A stretch of 12,592 nucleotides of DNA from Actinomycetes bacterium (GTDB lineage: Bacteria; Actinomycetota; Actinomycetes; S36-B12; UBA10799), in the NCBI GenBank assembly GCA_029779995.1, contig JAKOZM010000380.1, positions 1-12,592 on the forward strand, read 5' to 3'. The notes beneath the pieces are model-generated. The model was not told the origin of the DNA. It saw only the letters and a program-made list of their open reading frames with translations, and did not search any database. Of the stretch, positions 1 through 7,092 are shown piece by piece. A program made the translations under genes and the position numbers. The stretch's first letter is position 1, and every line of letters begins with the position of its first letter.

Positions 1-1
1 G

Positions 2-886
2 AGCACCAGTGGCGCCAACCTGCCGAATTACGACTACCTGCCGATCCTGCAGGACGCGCTGCGCGCCGAGGGTTTGCGGTTCGAGGTTGCGAGCTTGGTC
101 AACAACGCGGACCTCGGCTACTCCCCCGAGGTGGGGATTCCGTATGTCAACACCAAGGTCCCCGGCTGCGAGAAGTTCTTCCCGATCGATGACACCGGTG
201 CGTTGCGCTGCCAGGTGCGCCTGAAGGACCGCGACGCGGTGCTGTACAACACAGCGAGTTCGGACCTCGTGTTCACAGGCAATGCCGACGGCGGCAACTT
301 CACGACGCAGGAGAGTTTCACCGTTGCCGGGTCCAAACTCTCCTTCAACCGAGGCTGGGCCAGCGCGGCCTTCACGTGGCAGGGCAAGCCGGTGACGGTC
401 ATGACGGCCCATCTTGAGGTGGAGTCGCAGGACGGCAAGGGCAAGAAGGGCGGCTACGGCTTCAAGAACTGGCCGTCGAAGATCCAGGTCGCGCAGGGCA
501 AACAGATGCTGAGGATCGCGCAGGCGAAGGCAGAACAGACGCAGGGCCGCATCATTCTCGCCGGCGATTTCAACTCCGATGCCAACGGCTACTACAGCCC
601 GACCTACCGGAACCTGACCAAGAGCTACTTCAAGGACTCCTGGAAGCAGGCCGGCGGCAAGTACGGCGAGGCAGTCGGTGCGACCTGCTGCCAGGTCGGC
701 AATCTCAAGAGCAACAAGCGGCTCGCGTCGGGCGATCCAGTCATCCCGACCCGCATCGACCTGATCCTCAACCGCAAGGCGCAAGCCGTGTGGACGAAGA
801 TCGACGGCAAGAAGTACATGCAGAAGAAGCAGCCAGTCTGGCAGTCCGACCACTACTTCTACGCGGCGGCCATCAACCTGAAGTAG
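2..886 (+). CDS. Endonuclease/exonuclease/phosphatase-fold protein, 5' end missing
   Basis: The reading frame is open from the first bases of the window, so the N-terminus lies upstream; 294 residues are visible. Motifs of the metal-dependent EEP phosphodiesterase fold (DNase I, exonuclease III, sphingomyelinase and inositol phosphatase relatives) appear in order: an R-D pair in KDRDAVLYN, the catalytic His in TAHLEV, GDFNSD with its Asp at visible residue 189, RIDLIL, and the terminal SDHY. The usual N-terminal metal-binding Glu would be in the missing part. The family cuts phosphodiester bonds in nucleic acids or in lipid or sugar phosphates; the substrate cannot be told here. Large actinobacterial EEP proteins of this style are often exported, but the signal peptide region is not visible. 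The C-terminus INLK follows SDHY closely, so the 3' end is intact. EEP fold is confident; the exact function is open. Confidence 0.85.
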   Translation, partial: STSGANLPNYDYLPILQDALRAEGLRFEVASLVNNADLGYSPEVGIPYVNTKVPGCEKFFPIDDTGALRCQVRLKDRDAVLYNTASSDLVFTGNADGGNFTTQESFTVAGSKLSFNRGWASAAFTWQGKPVTVMTAHLEVESQDGKGKKGGYGFKNWPSKIQVAQGKQMLRIAQAKAEQTQGRIILAGDFNSDANGYYSPTYRNLTKSYFKDSWKQAGGKYGEAVGATCCQVGNLKSNKRLASGDPVIPTRIDLILNRKAQAVWTKIDGKKYMQKKQPVWQSDHYFYAAAINLK

Positions 887-918
887 ACAGTGGGCGTGGG
901 CTGCCCGCCGACGGGACT

Positions 919-945
919 GCACCCCAGCAACTGGGCACTTGGTGC
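919..945 (+). terminator. Candidate hairpin downstream of the EEP gene
   Basis: GCACC at 919-923 can pair with GGTGC at 941-945, enclosing CCAG (924-927) and CTGG (931-934) around a CAA loop. This gives about nine base pairs with a 6-nt bulge on the 3' side. It starts 32 nt after the EEP stop codon. There is no T-run, so it is not a classical intrinsic terminator, though T-poor hairpins are common at actinobacterial gene ends. Apart from this hairpin and the promoter at its end, I see nothing in the interval 887-1093. Confidence 0.3.
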
Positions 946-1067
946 TACGACACGCCGCGCGAAATCGCACCTTCCGCCCAACGCTGCATGCCCCTGCCCA
1001 ACGCCTGCAAAACTCACTCCGGCATTGAAAGACGCCGTCCACAATATCTGCCCACAGTAATGTTTTA

Positions 1068-1083
1068 TCGAACATGTGTGCTA
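1068..1083 (+). promoter_or_regulatory. Degenerate LexA/SOS box
   Basis: TCGAACATGTGTGCTA matches the actinobacterial LexA consensus TCGAAC-N4-GTTCGA at 10 of the 12 fixed positions: the left half is perfect and the right half is 4 of 6. It overlaps the probable -10 element of the following HNH gene, so a bound repressor would block RNA polymerase. In Mycobacterium tuberculosis several 13E12-family (DUF222/HNH) genes belong to the LexA regulon, which supports the reading. Binding itself is inferred. Confidence 0.6.
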
Positions 1084-1093
1084 TGCTTGGGGT
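1079..1093 (+). promoter_or_regulatory. Extended -10 promoter for a leaderless HNH transcript
   Basis: TGC followed by TATGCT (1082-1087) forms an extended -10 element. Six bases separate it from a GTG at 1094, so transcription would begin at or next to the start codon. No clear -35 is seen and no Shine-Dalgarno sequence precedes 1094. Both facts fit a leaderless mRNA, which is common in Actinomycetota. Confidence 0.6.
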
Positions 1094-2377
1094 GTGATCG
1101 ACAGTACAGCGCCCCCGCAACCGGACCTGGCCGGGCTGCTCGCGGCATTCGAGGGCCTCGATGACCAGGACATCACCGACGCGCTGCACGCCCGGGTACG
1201 GGCCCGCCGGCGCCAGGAGGCCGAGGATGCGGCGTTGCTGCGGGTGCTGCACGCCCGGATCATCGACGCCAACCGCGGATACGTCAACGGGGCCACCGCC
1301 GAGATCGGGCTGATGCTGGGCATCTCGGGACGGTCCGCGGAATACCTCGTGGACACCGGCTACGAGCTGACCGCCCGGCCGCTGGTGTGGCACGCGCTGC
1401 ACGACGGGCTGATCGACACCGTGAAGGCCCGCAAGATCGTGACCCTGCTCGATGACGTGCCCGACCCGCGCCGCGCCGAGCTGGAGACGATCGCGATCGG
1501 GTACGCCACCGATCACACCCCCGCCCAGCTGCACCGGCGGCTGGCCCGGATGACCTGCGACGAGGACCCCGAGGAGAAACAGCGCCAGGACGCCCTGGCC
1601 CGCCGCCACGTCAGCGTGATCCTGGCCGGGCACGGCATGGCGTTCGTGAGTGCCTACGTCAGCGTGGATACCGCGTCGGCGTTCATGCAAGGCATCGACG
1701 ACCTGGCCGACAACCCGGCCTGCGCCGACCCGTACGGCCAAGGCGAGACTCGTAGCCTCGACCAGCGCCGCGCCGACGCCCTGATCGGGTTCATCAACGA
1801 CCACTGCTTCTGGGACGTCACCGTGCAGGTGCAGATCCCCGCCGACATGCTGATGGGCGTGGAAACCAACGGCGCGGACCTCAACGGCTCGCCCTGCACC
1901 CGCCGGCTCGCCCTGCACCTGGCCTGGTCCCCCGACGCCCGCTGGACCCGGCTGGTCACCGACCCCCTCACCGGGGTACTCATGGACACCGGCACCACCA
2001 CCTACCAGATCCCCGACCGAGTGCGCACCGCCGTGCGCCTACGCGACCGGGTCTGCCGATTCCCCGGCTGCACCCGCCCCGCCGAATACACCGACACCGA
2101 CCACGTCATCCCATACCGCCAGAACGGCCTCACCCACACCGACGCCCTGGCCTGCCTATGCCGCTACCACCACCGCATCAAAACCTTCGAAACCTGGCAG
2201 TTGAGCACCGACACCACCTACGCGCGCACCATCACCTGGCACGGACCCCTCGGCACCACCGCCACCACCCGAGCCCACGACTACCGGCCAAGTGACCAAC
2301 ACCACCCCCGCCGCGGCCGCACCCCCCACCGCGACGAGCCGAACGGGTCTCGTATCGGTACAAACACGACACGGTGA
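1094..2377 (+). CDS. DUF222 / HNH endonuclease (13E12 repeat family)
   Basis: A 427-residue protein. The N-terminal two thirds (about residues 15-300) is a helical, Arg- and Glu-rich DUF222 region. The C-terminal HNH nuclease domain has the zinc-knuckle cysteines C321 and C326 in CRFPGC, the TDTDH motif (D336, H337), and LCRYHH (C356, H359, H360) followed by IKT. All residues expected of an active HNH fold are present. The last 40 or so residues are a His/Arg/Pro/Thr-rich tail without obvious fold. An in-frame GTG at 1076 would add six residues, but it lies inside the SOS box and upstream of the -10, so 1094 is preferred. The family is multicopy and widespread in actinobacteria, its role is poorly defined, and mobility or damage-linked functions have been suggested. 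Family assignment is secure; biological role is unknown. Confidence 0.9.
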   Translation: MIDSTAPPQPDLAGLLAAFEGLDDQDITDALHARVRARRRQEAEDAALLRVLHARIIDANRGYVNGATAEIGLMLGISGRSAEYLVDTGYELTARPLVWHALHDGLIDTVKARKIVTLLDDVPDPRRAELETIAIGYATDHTPAQLHRRLARMTCDEDPEEKQRQDALARRHVSVILAGHGMAFVSAYVSVDTASAFMQGIDDLADNPACADPYGQGETRSLDQRRADALIGFINDHCFWDVTVQVQIPADMLMGVETNGADLNGSPCTRRLALHLAWSPDARWTRLVTDPLTGVLMDTGTTTYQIPDRVRTAVRLRDRVCRFPGCTRPAEYTDTDHVIPYRQNGLTHTDALACLCRYHHRIKTFETWQLSTDTTYARTITWHGPLGTTATTRAHDYRPSDQHHPRRGRTPHRDEPNGSRIGTNTTR

Positions 2378-2390
2378 AGACTGGTACGTC

Positions 2391-2423
2391 AGTTAACGGG
2401 TATGAACGCGAGTTAACGCCCAC
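2391..2423 (+). promoter_or_regulatory. SulP leader with paired GTTAAC sites and a mini-ORF
   Basis: AGTTAACG occurs at 2391-2398 and again at 2411-2418, exactly 20 bp apart; each contains the palindrome GTTAAC. That spacing puts both on nearly the same face of the helix, as for a dimeric or cooperative regulator. Between them, ATGAACGCGAGTTAA (2402-2416) is a five-codon reading frame for MNAS plus stop. The SulP protein also begins MNAS (GTGAACGCTAGC at 2424), so the start region looks like an imperfect 22-bp tandem duplication. No Shine-Dalgarno sequence precedes 2424. A regulatory role is inferred. Confidence 0.35.
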
Positions 2424-4049
2424 GTGAACGCTAGCCTTACGCGGGTGGCTGTGGCTTCTATCTTCTCGATGCGCAATGTGCTGGCAGGTGTGTCAGTCGG
2501 CGCGTACATGATCCCGCAGGCCATGGCCTACGGATCGTTGGCCGGGGTGTCCCCGTCGGTCAGCCTCACCATCGCGGCCGTGCCGCTCGTGGCCTACATG
2601 CTCCTGGGGCGCAACCCGTACATGTCATTGGGCCCGGAATCGGCGGTGGCATTGATGGCCGCGGCCGCCGTGGCCCCAGCGGTCTCGCAGTACGACGTCC
2701 CCCTGACGACCGCCCTGGCGATCACGACTGCCCTCGTTGGCCTCATCCTTGGCATCGGCTGGCTGGTCAAGGCGTCGTTCCTCGCTGACCTGCTCTCCCA
2801 CCCCATCCTGGTCGGGTACCTCACCGGCGTAGCAGCCCTCATGGTCATGTCGCAGTTGTCGAAGATCCTCGGCTACGACGTGGACGGCGACACCCTCTCC
2901 GGGCTCTTGAGCACCGACTGGCAGATGCCGGATCCGCAGACCCTGTCGATCGCCATCATCGTCGTCGCAATCGCGGCTATCTCAGCCAAGATCGACAAGA
3001 AGATCCCAGGCATCCTCATTGGCTTGATCGTCGCCACCATCGTCAGCCTCTGGATGGACGTGCCTACAGTGGGCCCGGTGTCCCTGGAGGTCCCCATCCT
3101 GGACCTGCGCGGCATCTCCCTGGAACTCGTGGGCCTGCTCATCCTGCCCGCCCTGAGCATCGCCCTGGTGTCGTTCACCGACGTCATGATCACCTCTCGG
3201 GCGTTCGCCGGCAAGGCCCGCCCCGACTCCCGGGTCGAGATGCGCGCCCTGGCCGCCGCCCAATTGGCCACGGGCATGGTCGGCGGATACCCGATGTCGG
3301 CATCGTCGTCACGCACCGCGCTCGCGTACTCCTCCGGCGCGACCACCCGTTTCTACTCGATCTTCGTCGTCGCGGTGTTGATCGCGGGACCGTTGTTGAT
3401 TCCGGGCGTCATCGAACAGGTACCCATCGCCGCGCTGGCCGGTGTCATCCTGTACGCGGCTTTCACACTGGTGATGCCCAAGGAGTGGCGGGCCCTGGCC
3501 CGTTTCCGCTGGTCGGAGGCAGCCATCGCCGGCGCGTGTGCCTTCAGCGTGGTGGCCTTCGGCATCCTGCCCGGCGTGATCGTGGCGATCGCGCTGTCGA
3601 TCGGGGAGTTCATCGCCCGGTTGTCACGGCCCCATGACGGCGTCCTCGGATTCGTCCCCAACGTACCGGGCATGCACGACGTCGACGACCATGCCGCGAC
3701 GGTCACAGTTCCCGGCATGGTGGCCTTCCGGTATGACGCGCCGCTGTTCTTCATGAATGCCTACGACTTCTTCTACAAGGTGACAGGAGCCATCGAACCG
3801 GACACGCGGGTGGTGATCCTGAACATGGAGGCGAACGTCGAACTCGACACCACCGCCCTCAATGTCCTCGAAGAGCTCTACGACACCCTCAAAGCGGACG
3901 GCATCCAATTGTGGCTGGCTCGGGTCAAGAACGACGTACGCATGCCCATGGAGGACCATGGCGTCGCGGAGGTGATCGGCCATGATCACATGTACCCGAC
4001 CCTGAGCGCGGCGGTAGCTCAGTACCGCCGGCAGTTCCTCACCGGCTGA
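2424..4049 (+). CDS. SulP/SLC26-family anion transporter with STAS domain
   Basis: A 541-residue inner-membrane permease. The N-terminus carries the family signature near the first helices: NVLAGVSVGAYMIPQAMAYG (about 18-37) and SLGPESAVALM (68-78), which forms part of the substrate site in this fold. Many hydrophobic helices follow to about residue 405, consistent with the 14-segment SulP architecture. A cytoplasmic STAS domain runs from about 428 to the end, including ELDTTALNVLEEL (D475) at the position where related anti-sigma-factor antagonists are regulated. SulP proteins move sulfate, bicarbonate, dicarboxylates or other anions, usually with H+ or Na+. The substrate cannot be fixed, since there are no sulfur-assimilation or carbonic anhydrase genes nearby. 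The start is GTG with no ribosome binding site; ATG 2469 is an alternative but would cut close to the first helix. The 3' end overlaps the convergent ABC ATPase gene by 11 bp. Confidence 0.9.
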   Translation: MNASLTRVAVASIFSMRNVLAGVSVGAYMIPQAMAYGSLAGVSPSVSLTIAAVPLVAYMLLGRNPYMSLGPESAVALMAAAAVAPAVSQYDVPLTTALAITTALVGLILGIGWLVKASFLADLLSHPILVGYLTGVAALMVMSQLSKILGYDVDGDTLSGLLSTDWQMPDPQTLSIAIIVVAIAAISAKIDKKIPGILIGLIVATIVSLWMDVPTVGPVSLEVPILDLRGISLELVGLLILPALSIALVSFTDVMITSRAFAGKARPDSRVEMRALAAAQLATGMVGGYPMSASSSRTALAYSSGATTRFYSIFVVAVLIAGPLLIPGVIEQVPIAALAGVILYAAFTLVMPKEWRALARFRWSEAAIAGACAFSVVAFGILPGVIVAIALSIGEFIARLSRPHDGVLGFVPNVPGMHDVDDHAATVTVPGMVAFRYDAPLFFMNAYDFFYKVTGAIEPDTRVVILNMEANVELDTTALNVLEELYDTLKADGIQLWLARVKNDVRMPMEDHGVAEVIGHDHMYPTLSAAVAQYRRQFLTG

Positions 4050-4770
4050 CGCGCGCGAGGAAGGCGCGGGTCAAGTCCTGCTGCGGCTTGCCGAACAGTT
4101 GCTCCGGCGAGCCCTGTTCCAGCACCTGACCGTTGGCGAGGAAGCACACCCGGTCGGCGACTTCTTGGGCGAAACCCATCTCGTGGGTGGCCATGATGAT
4201 GGTCATCCCCTCGCTCTTCAACTCCCGGATCACGTCGAGCACCTCCCCCACCAGCAACGGGTCGAGGGCAGATGTGACCTCATCGAAGAGCATCGCCTCG
4301 GGCTTCATCGCCAGCGCCCGCACAATCGCCACCCGCTGCTGCTGACCCCCCGAGAGTCGATCGGGGTAGTCATCGGCCTTGTCCGAGAGGCCGAAGCGTT
4401 CCAACAACTCGCGGGCATTCGACTCGGCCTCACCCGCGCCCTGCCGCAGTACTTTGCGGGGGCCCAACGTGATGTTGGCCAGCACGGACATATGCGGAAA
4501 GAGGTTGAACTGCTGGAAGACGATGCCGACCTTCTGGCGGGCCTCGTCGAGATCGACGTCGTGCGCGGTCACCTCGATGTCGCCCACCCAGACGGTGCCG
4601 GCATCCACCGGTTCCAGACCGTTCAGGCAGCGCAACAGAGTGGACTTGCCCGACCCGGAGGCCCCGATCAGACACACCACCTCATGCAGGTCGACCCCCA
4701 TTGACATACCCCGCAGGACGGCATTGTCCCCGAACGCCTTGTGGACGTCGTCGACCCGGATGAACGTCAC
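4039..4770 (-). CDS. Polar amino acid ABC transporter ATP-binding protein (GlnQ-type)
   Basis: A 243-residue nucleotide-binding subunit that powers amino acid import on the cytoplasmic face of the membrane. Motifs: Walker A GASGSGKST (36-44), Q-loop VFQQFNLFPH (Q86/Q87), signature LSGGQQQR (139-146), Walker B MLFDE (160-164), D-loop SALD (167-170), switch His in ATHEMGFA (H196). The residue after the Walker B Glu is Val rather than the usual Pro (DEVTSALDP); this substitution does not remove a catalytic residue. The length and the QQFNLFPHMSVL stretch are typical of the polar amino acid (PAAT) subfamily. The GTG start overlaps the permease stop by 4 nt (GTGA), so translation is probably coupled. 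It is the last gene of the importer operon. Confidence 0.95.
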   Translation of the reverse strand: MTFIRVDDVHKAFGDNAVLRGMSMGVDLHEVVCLIGASGSGKSTLLRCLNGLEPVDAGTVWVGDIEVTAHDVDLDEARQKVGIVFQQFNLFPHMSVLANITLGPRKVLRQGAGEAESNARELLERFGLSDKADDYPDRLSGGQQQRVAIVRALAMKPEAMLFDEVTSALDPLLVGEVLDVIRELKSEGMTIIMATHEMGFAQEVADRVCFLANGQVLEQGSPEQLFGKPQQDLTRAFLARVSR

Positions 4771-5639
4771 CGCACACCCGCCATTCGCCGGCGGGTGTCG
4801 CGCTTCTGCAACCAGTCGGTGAAGCGTGTCAGCGGCAGCGTGATGGCCACGAAGAACAGCGCCGCCACGACGTAGGCCGTGTAGTTGAAGTTCGCCGAGG
4901 CACTGATCTGAGCCGCCCGAAGGATCTCGATCGGCCCCAGCAGCGAGACCAGGGCTGTCTCTTTCTGCAGTGCGATGAAATCGTTCAGCAGCGGCGGCAC
5001 CACCCTGCGCACCGCCTGCGGGAGCACGACGTAGCGGGTGGTCTGCACCGACGACAGCCCCAGTGAGCGGGCCGCCGCCCGCTGGGACGGATGGATGCTC
5101 TCAATCCCAGCGCGGTAGACCTCCGCGACGTAGGCGGTGTAGGACAGGATCAGTGCGACCGTCCCCCAGATGACCGGCGAGTTCGGCACCCCTTTGAGTT
5201 GCAGTGCGGGGACCCCGAACCCGAGCAGCAGGATGACCAGGATCGTGGGCACGCCACGGAAGAAGTCGACGTACACCGTGCACAGGATCCGGATCGGCAG
5301 GGCCACCGGCGCTCGCAATCCGCGGCCCAAGGCGATGACCAGGGCCAGTATCAGGATGCACACCTCGGCGATCAGGAAGATCTTGATGTTGAGGGCAAAT
5401 GCGGTGAGCAGGGTCGGCCACGCCGCCACCGCCTCATCCCAGTTGAAGAACGTCTCCTTGACGGCGTCCCACCCGGGGGTGGCCGTGACTAGGAAAGCCA
5501 GCACCGCGAAGACCACCACCGTGGACAGGCTGGCGATGACGGCATCGCGGCGGGCCTTGCGCTTACCCCGCGCATGCCGCTGTGGGTCCACATACGGGAT
5601 GAGAGGGGCCTCCAGCGGCGCCTCGGCGGGGGTCGTCAT
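4767..5639 (-). CDS. Polar amino acid ABC transporter permease (HisM/GlnP-type)
   Basis: A 290-residue membrane subunit. A basic, Pro-rich N-terminal cytoplasmic tail of about 33 residues precedes the first helix (about 34-53). Further helices lie near 76-104, 115-145, 156-172 and 252-270. The EAA coupling loop, which contacts the ATPase, is EVYRAGIESIHPSQRAAARS at 173-192, close to the family consensus. The conserved downstream block VLPQAVRRVVPPLLNDFIAL follows. Only one permease gene is present, so the transporter probably uses a homodimer. The ATG start has no clear Shine-Dalgarno and lies 4 nt after the binding-protein stop, which suggests translational coupling. The tail before the first helix is longer than in many GlnP/HisM proteins. 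Confidence 0.94.
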   Translation of the reverse strand: MTTPAEAPLEAPLIPYVDPQRHARGKRKARRDAVIASLSTVVVFAVLAFLVTATPGWDAVKETFFNWDEAVAAWPTLLTAFALNIKIFLIAEVCILILALVIALGRGLRAPVALPIRILCTVYVDFFRGVPTILVILLLGFGVPALQLKGVPNSPVIWGTVALILSYTAYVAEVYRAGIESIHPSQRAAARSLGLSSVQTTRYVVLPQAVRRVVPPLLNDFIALQKETALVSLLGPIEILRAAQISASANFNYTAYVVAALFFVAITLPLTRFTDWLQKRDTRRRMAGVR

Positions 5640-5643
5640 GCGG

Positions 5644-6516
5644 CTACTCGGTGAAGTAAGGGGCGTCCTTGCCGACCAGCCACTCGTCCTGGATCTGCTG
5701 CAACTCCCCCGAGTCCTTGAGGTTGGTCAGTGCGTAGTTCACACAACTCACCAGCGGGCTGCCTTTGGCCATCAACAGGCCGAACTCCTCGCCGCCCTCT
5801 TGGGCAGGGAACTGCCCGACGATCTTGGCGTTGTCGAACTCGGCGGCCGTCACGTAGTACGCGGTGGGCAGGTCGACCACGATGCCATCGATCTGCCCAG
5901 CTTCCAGGGCGCTCTTCGCATCGTTGGTGTCGTTGTAGACCATGGGCTGCTGGGTGGGCTGGATCGTCTCGGTGATGAAGTCCAGACTGGTCGTCCCCAC
6001 CTGTGCGCCGAGTTTGGCCTGCTGGAGCTCCTGCAGGGACGTCGCGTTGGCGATCGGTGAGTCCTCCAGAGCCACGACCGCCTGGTTCACGGTGTAGTAG
6101 CCCTGCGAGAAGTCGACCGCCTTCTGCCGCTTCGGGGTGATCGAGATCTGATTGATGTCGAAGTCGAAGTCCTTGGCCCCCGGGGCGTACGACTTGTTGA
6201 AGGGGACGGTCACCCAGGTCACCTGGTCCTGGCTGAACCCGAGCTGATCAGCCACCGCGTAGGCGACTGCGGACTCGAAGCCCTTGCCGTTACTCGGGTC
6301 ATCGTCCTCGAAGTACGGCGGGTAGGCCGGCTTGTCCGTGCCGATGGTCAGCGTCCCTGCGTTGAGCGTCTGCAGGTTCTCAGCAGTGCAGTCAGCACTG
6401 CTGGCGGGCGTCGGACTGGCACTGCTGGTGGTGGTTTCGGCTTCGCTGGCGCATCCGGCCAGAGCCAGGGCGGCAACAGCAGGCAGGGCAGCAGATATCA
6501 ACAGGGAACGGCGCAT
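5644..6516 (-). CDS. Amino acid ABC transporter substrate-binding lipoprotein (SBP_bac_3)
   Basis: A 290-residue exported lipoprotein. The signal peptide MRRSLLISAALPAVAALALA leads to a lipobox ending at C22, then an Ser/Thr/Ala/Pro linker to about residue 42. The mature domain matches solute-binding family 3: LTIGTDKPAYPPY, GFESAVAYAVADQLG, FDFDINQISITPKRQKAVDF (its TPKR Arg normally holds the ligand carboxylate), VGTTS, and a hinge region with DGIVVDLPTAYY. C43 and the Cys in SPLVSCVNYAL may form a disulfide. It captures a polar amino acid and passes it to the permease encoded 4 nt downstream. An in-frame GTG one codon upstream (6519) is possible, but GAGG sits 6 nt before this ATG and only 3 nt before the GTG. 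A possible -10, GATAAG, lies about 25-30 nt upstream. Substrate specificity cannot be read from the sequence. Confidence 0.93.
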   Translation of the reverse strand: MRRSLLISAALPAVAALALAGCASEAETTTSSASPTPASSADCTAENLQTLNAGTLTIGTDKPAYPPYFEDDDPSNGKGFESAVAYAVADQLGFSQDQVTWVTVPFNKSYAPGAKDFDFDINQISITPKRQKAVDFSQGYYTVNQAVVALEDSPIANATSLQELQQAKLGAQVGTTSLDFITETIQPTQQPMVYNDTNDAKSALEAGQIDGIVVDLPTAYYVTAAEFDNAKIVGQFPAQEGGEEFGLLMAKGSPLVSCVNYALTNLKDSGELQQIQDEWLVGKDAPYFTE

Positions 6517-6588
6517 CACAATCCTCAGGAAACTCGCGGTTGTCTTATCGTGCCGTACCCGAGCCAGCAGCCCGGAACGAGCCCCGGT

Positions 6589-7014
6589 TTACTCGGTCAC
6601 CGTGATGGTGTAGACCAAGGCGTCCAGCTCACTGGTGCTGTCCGTCAGGGTCACCGTCGCAGTGCCCACAGCAAGCGCCTCAGCACCGGGATTGAAGACC
6701 GCATCGCCCTGCTTGCCGCCCTTGGTGACGGACACCACAGCAGGGTCACTGGACTGGATGTCCCAGTTGCCGGGCTTGGCGCCGACATCGAAGTTGATGG
6801 ACCGGCCGACTGTGGCCGTCACCTCCGTCTCATCTGGCGCGACCATGATCGGGCCGATCTCACTGGCCATCGGACTCGCAGCCGTCTCGGTCGGGCTGGC
6901 CACCGCCGACGTCGGCGCCGGAGTGGGACTGCTGGTCGTGTCCGAGGACGATGAGGAGCACCCGGTCAGGGCAAGGACAGCGGCCGTACCAGCGATCACA
7001 ATGGCGGTTTTCAT
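6589..7014 (-). CDS. Ig-like lipoprotein (BIG_2-like or chagasin-like)
   Basis: A 141-residue lipoprotein. The signal peptide ends in the lipobox LTGC (C19), followed by poly-Ser and a Ser/Thr/Pro/Ala linker to about residue 50. The remaining 90 residues look like a single beta-sandwich domain: ATVGRSINFDV, GNWDIQSSDPAVVSV, then GDAVFNPGAEALAVGTATVTL. The order 'W - SSDPAVVSV - G - A.G.ATVTL' is typical of bacterial Ig-like (BIG_2) domains. It also recalls the Ig-fold I42 cysteine protease inhibitors (chagasin), but their NPTTGY motif is absent. Function is unknown; it is anchored outside the membrane. It lies 72 nt upstream of the binding-protein gene on the same strand and might be transcribed with the importer. 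Confidence 0.7.
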   Translation of the reverse strand: MKTAIVIAGTAAVLALTGCSSSSSDTTSSPTPAPTSAVASPTETAASPMASEIGPIMVAPDETEVTATVGRSINFDVGAKPGNWDIQSSDPAVVSVTKGGKQGDAVFNPGAEALAVGTATVTLTDSTSELDALVYTITVTE

Positions 7015-7027
7015 ACGATTTATCCTA
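7015..7027 (-). promoter_or_regulatory. Candidate -10 or ribosome binding site for the Ig-like lipoprotein
   Basis: Read on the minus strand, TAGGAT (7022-7027) ends 7 nt before the ATG at 7014, the spacing seen in leaderless promoters. The same bases contain AGGA, which could instead be a Shine-Dalgarno sequence 8 nt from the ATG. No -35 is evident. The two readings cannot be separated by eye. Confidence 0.35.
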
Positions 7028-7092
7028 TCTAGTGGAAGGGCGCGGGCGTAGGAGACGACAGCGTGTGGCGCCCCCTACATCCCACGTGGTGC

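Noticed and set aside
1076..1093. Upstream GTG start for the HNH gene
   Set aside because: It falls inside the SOS box and upstream of the -10 element; GTG 1094 has the right distance for a leaderless start.
1094..4049. Possible mobile element or defence island around the HNH nuclease
   Set aside because: No integrase, transposase, terminal repeats, tRNA or partner toxin/modification genes are visible. DUF222/HNH genes are common as single genes in actinobacterial chromosomes.
5170..6060. Plus-strand frame opposite the permease and binding-protein genes
   Set aside because: Antisense shadow; the minus strand encodes the EAA loop and SBP_bac_3 motifs with operon spacing.
7082..7089. Palindrome CCACGTGG just downstream of the secreted protein stop
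   Set aside because: A lone 8-bp G-box-like palindrome at a gene end with no second copy or promoter context.
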